From a bacterium (GTDB lineage Bacteria > Desulfobacterota > Binatia > DP-6), in NCBI GenBank assembly GCA_026129405.1, contig JAHCID010000011.1, forward strand, positions 1 through 64,000: a stretch of 64,000 bases of DNA, read 5' to 3'. The first letter of the stretch is position 1. Every line of letters begins with the position of its first letter. The notes under the pieces were generated by a model. It was not told the DNA's origin. It saw only the letters and a list, made by a program, of their open reading frames with translations, and ran no database searches. The position numbers were made by a program, and so were the translations under genes. Shown here one piece after another: positions 62,998 through 64,000 of this stretch.

Positions 62998-63800
62998 CAC
63001 GAGTCCTCCGCGTCCTCCGGGGCGAGGCTGGTGCGCAGATGGCTCTTCAGCCGCAGCGTCGCCTGGGAATGGAGCTGCGAGACGCGCGACTCGGTCAGCC
63101 CGAGCACCGCGCCGACCTCCTTCATGGTCAGCTCGTCGTGGTAGTAGAGCGAGATCACCAGCTTCTCGCGCTCGGGCAGGCGCGCGATCGCGTCGGCGAC
63201 GAGGTGGACGCGCTCCTGCGACAAGAGCGTGCCGAGCGGATCGACGTCCTGCTCCTCGAAGCTGCGCTCGACGTTGAAGCGCTCCTCGCCGGAGCCGAAG
63301 CCGAGATCCTCGAGGCTGAACAGGCTCATCTCGCCCACCTTCGTCAGGAGCTCCTGATACGCCGGCAGCTTCATGCCGAGCTCGGCGGCGATCTCGTCCT
63401 CGACCGGCGGACGCCCGAGCCGGCCCTCGAGCTCGTGCGACACCTTCTCGATCAGCGCCGCCTTCTGGCGCACGCTGCGCGGCACCCAGTCGAGCGAGCG
63501 CAGGTGGTCGAGGATCGCGCCGCGGATGCGGAACTGCGCGTACGTCGAGAAGAGCGCTTCCTTCTTCGGATCGTACTTGCCGATCGCGTCGAGCAGCCCG
63601 ACGATGCCCCACGAGACGAGATCGTCGAGGTCGATGTGCGGCGGCTTGCGGACCGCGAGCCGCTGCACCACGCGCCGCACGAGCGGCATGTAGCGGCGCA
63701 GGATCTCCTCGCGGTTGCCCTGGAGCGCTTCGTACGCCTGCCCGCGCGCCTTGCCGGCGCGCCGGCCACGAACGAGCTCGCCGTAGCCGGTATCGGCCAT
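62997..63800 (-). CDS. fliA: RNA polymerase sigma-28 factor FliA
   Basis: This 267-aa sigma-70-family FliA has region 2 (MPLVRRVVQRLAVRKPPHIDLDDLVSWGIVGLLDAI, read as IDLDDLVSWGIVGLLDAI, then TYAQFRIRGAILDHLRSLDW), region 3 (KVSHELEGRLGRPPVEDEIAAEL) and region 4 (LPEREKLVISLYYHDELTMKEVG; GLTESRVSQLHSQA). The ATG at 63800 has AGGA 6 nt upstream, better placed than the ATG at 63806. It transcribes late flagellar genes and is held by FlgM. It directly follows flhG. Confidence 0.93.
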   Translation of the reverse strand: MADTGYGELVRGRRAGKARGQAYEALQGNREEILRRYMPLVRRVVQRLAVRKPPHIDLDDLVSWGIVGLLDAIGKYDPKKEALFSTYAQFRIRGAILDHLRSLDWVPRSVRQKAALIEKVSHELEGRLGRPPVEDEIAAELGMKLPAYQELLTKVGEMSLFSLEDLGFGSGEERFNVERSFEEQDVDPLGTLLSQERVHLVADAIARLPEREKLVISLYYHDELTMKEVGAVLGLTESRVSQLHSQATLRLKSHLRTSLAPEDAEDS

Positions 63801-63802
63801 GA

Positions 63803-64000
63803 TCATTCCTTCCCCGCCTCGGCGAGCAGACGCCGGAAGAAGAACTGGACCCCGCCCGTCGGTTGCGCAGGGGGACGCGCCGCCAGGCGCTGGGCCAGGC
63901 GCGCGATCGCCTGGCTCGCAGGCGAGCCCGGCGCCGTCAGGACGCACGGCTGCTGGCGACGCACCGCGCGCGCGACCGCGTCGTCGAACGGCACGAAGCC
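63803..64000 (-). CDS. flhG: FlhG/YlxH-like MinD-type ATPase, C-terminal end (partial)
   Basis: Only the last 65 codons are in the window; the gene continues past 64000. The sequence GFVPFDDAVARAVRRQQPCVLTAPGSPA (read as PFDDAVARAVRRQQPCVL) followed by ASQAIARLAQRLA is typical of FlhG C-termini. It is in the usual flhG-fliA order. FlhG controls flagellar number and position. No Walker motifs are within view. Confidence 0.75.
   Translation of the reverse strand, partial: GFVPFDDAVARAVRRQQPCVLTAPGSPASQAIARLAQRLAARPPAQPTGGVQFFFRRLLAEAGKE

Noticed and set aside
63801-63806. ATG at 63806 as the fliA start
   Set aside because: The AGGA element abuts it with no spacing; the ATG at 63800 has proper spacing.

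Overview
The window is very GC-rich, with strong G/C preference at third codon positions throughout. FlgH (L ring), FlgI (P ring), a CFA-synthase-like enzyme and an AsmA/DUF748 protein point to a flagellated diderm (outer-membrane) bacterium. Long Thr-rich (TTTTSTT-type) linkers in secreted proteins, three luciferase-like (F420/flavin) oxidoreductases plus a Ddn-like F420 enzyme, SCPx-type thiolases, paired acyl-CoA dehydrogenases and a deltaproteobacterial-style flagellar cluster fit an uncultured Binatota/Desulfobacterota-like lineage. That placement is inference. The first 45 bases are pure G/C homopolymers and look like a contig-end artefact.

Layout. 0-5 kb: secreted Cys-rich protein, a Fur-box-like AT-rich intergenic region, a Phd/VapC toxin-antitoxin pair, a decayed DUF6265 gene and a FemAB-like protein. 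5-14.5 kb: LLM oxidoreductase (one frameshift), SCPx thiolase, epoxide hydrolase, quinone oxidoreductase, Ddn-like protein, unknown protein, GH29 fucosidase, HAPMO-like Baeyer-Villiger monooxygenase, then a 159-bp foldback (MITE-like) element. 14.5-24.9 kb: D-aminoacylase-type amidohydrolase, HI0933 flavoprotein, thiolase-like/DUF35 pair, SirB1 protein, NfeD/stomatin pair, a LuxR regulator with a degenerate receiver, and two acyl-CoA dehydrogenases. 25-29 kb: GAF-GAF-GGDEF cyclase, 4-TM protein, LLM oxidoreductase, CheY-like regulator overlapping a hemerythrin, rhodanese. 29.1-32.4 kb: a probable lipid-modification locus with a diiron desaturase-like protein facing an operon in which CFA synthase is split into two genes with a geranylgeranyl-reductase-like flavoenzyme between them. 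33-39.7 kb: SDR, enoyl-CoA hydratase, a secreted beta-helix protein with a Thr linker, hotdog thioesterase-like protein, MetE-like protein and a third LLM enzyme.

39.7-46.6 kb holds two giant paralogous secreted proteins made of three and two copies of a Cys-rich domain of about 280 residues joined by Thr-rich linkers, with a small frameshifted Gly/Trp-rich secreted protein between them. 46.8-52.1 kb has a DUF748 gene broken by three single-base frameshifts, a second GH29 enzyme and a TolB-like secreted propeller protein. 52.3-64 kb is flagellar and entirely on the minus strand: flhG (partial), fliA, two small genes, flgFGAHIJ, flgM, flgN, flgK, flgL, csrA, fliW and a sigma-54 activator.

The flagellar regulators make a coherent hierarchy: a sigma-54 activator, a -24/-12 site with exact spacing upstream of flgF, FliA/FlgM, and a CsrA/FliW pair behind a possible sigma-28 promoter. 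The metabolic genes suggest acyl-CoA and side-chain degradation, F420-dependent redox chemistry, fucoside hydrolysis and production of modified (cyclopropane or methyl-branched) lipids. No tRNA, rRNA or CRISPR array was recognised.
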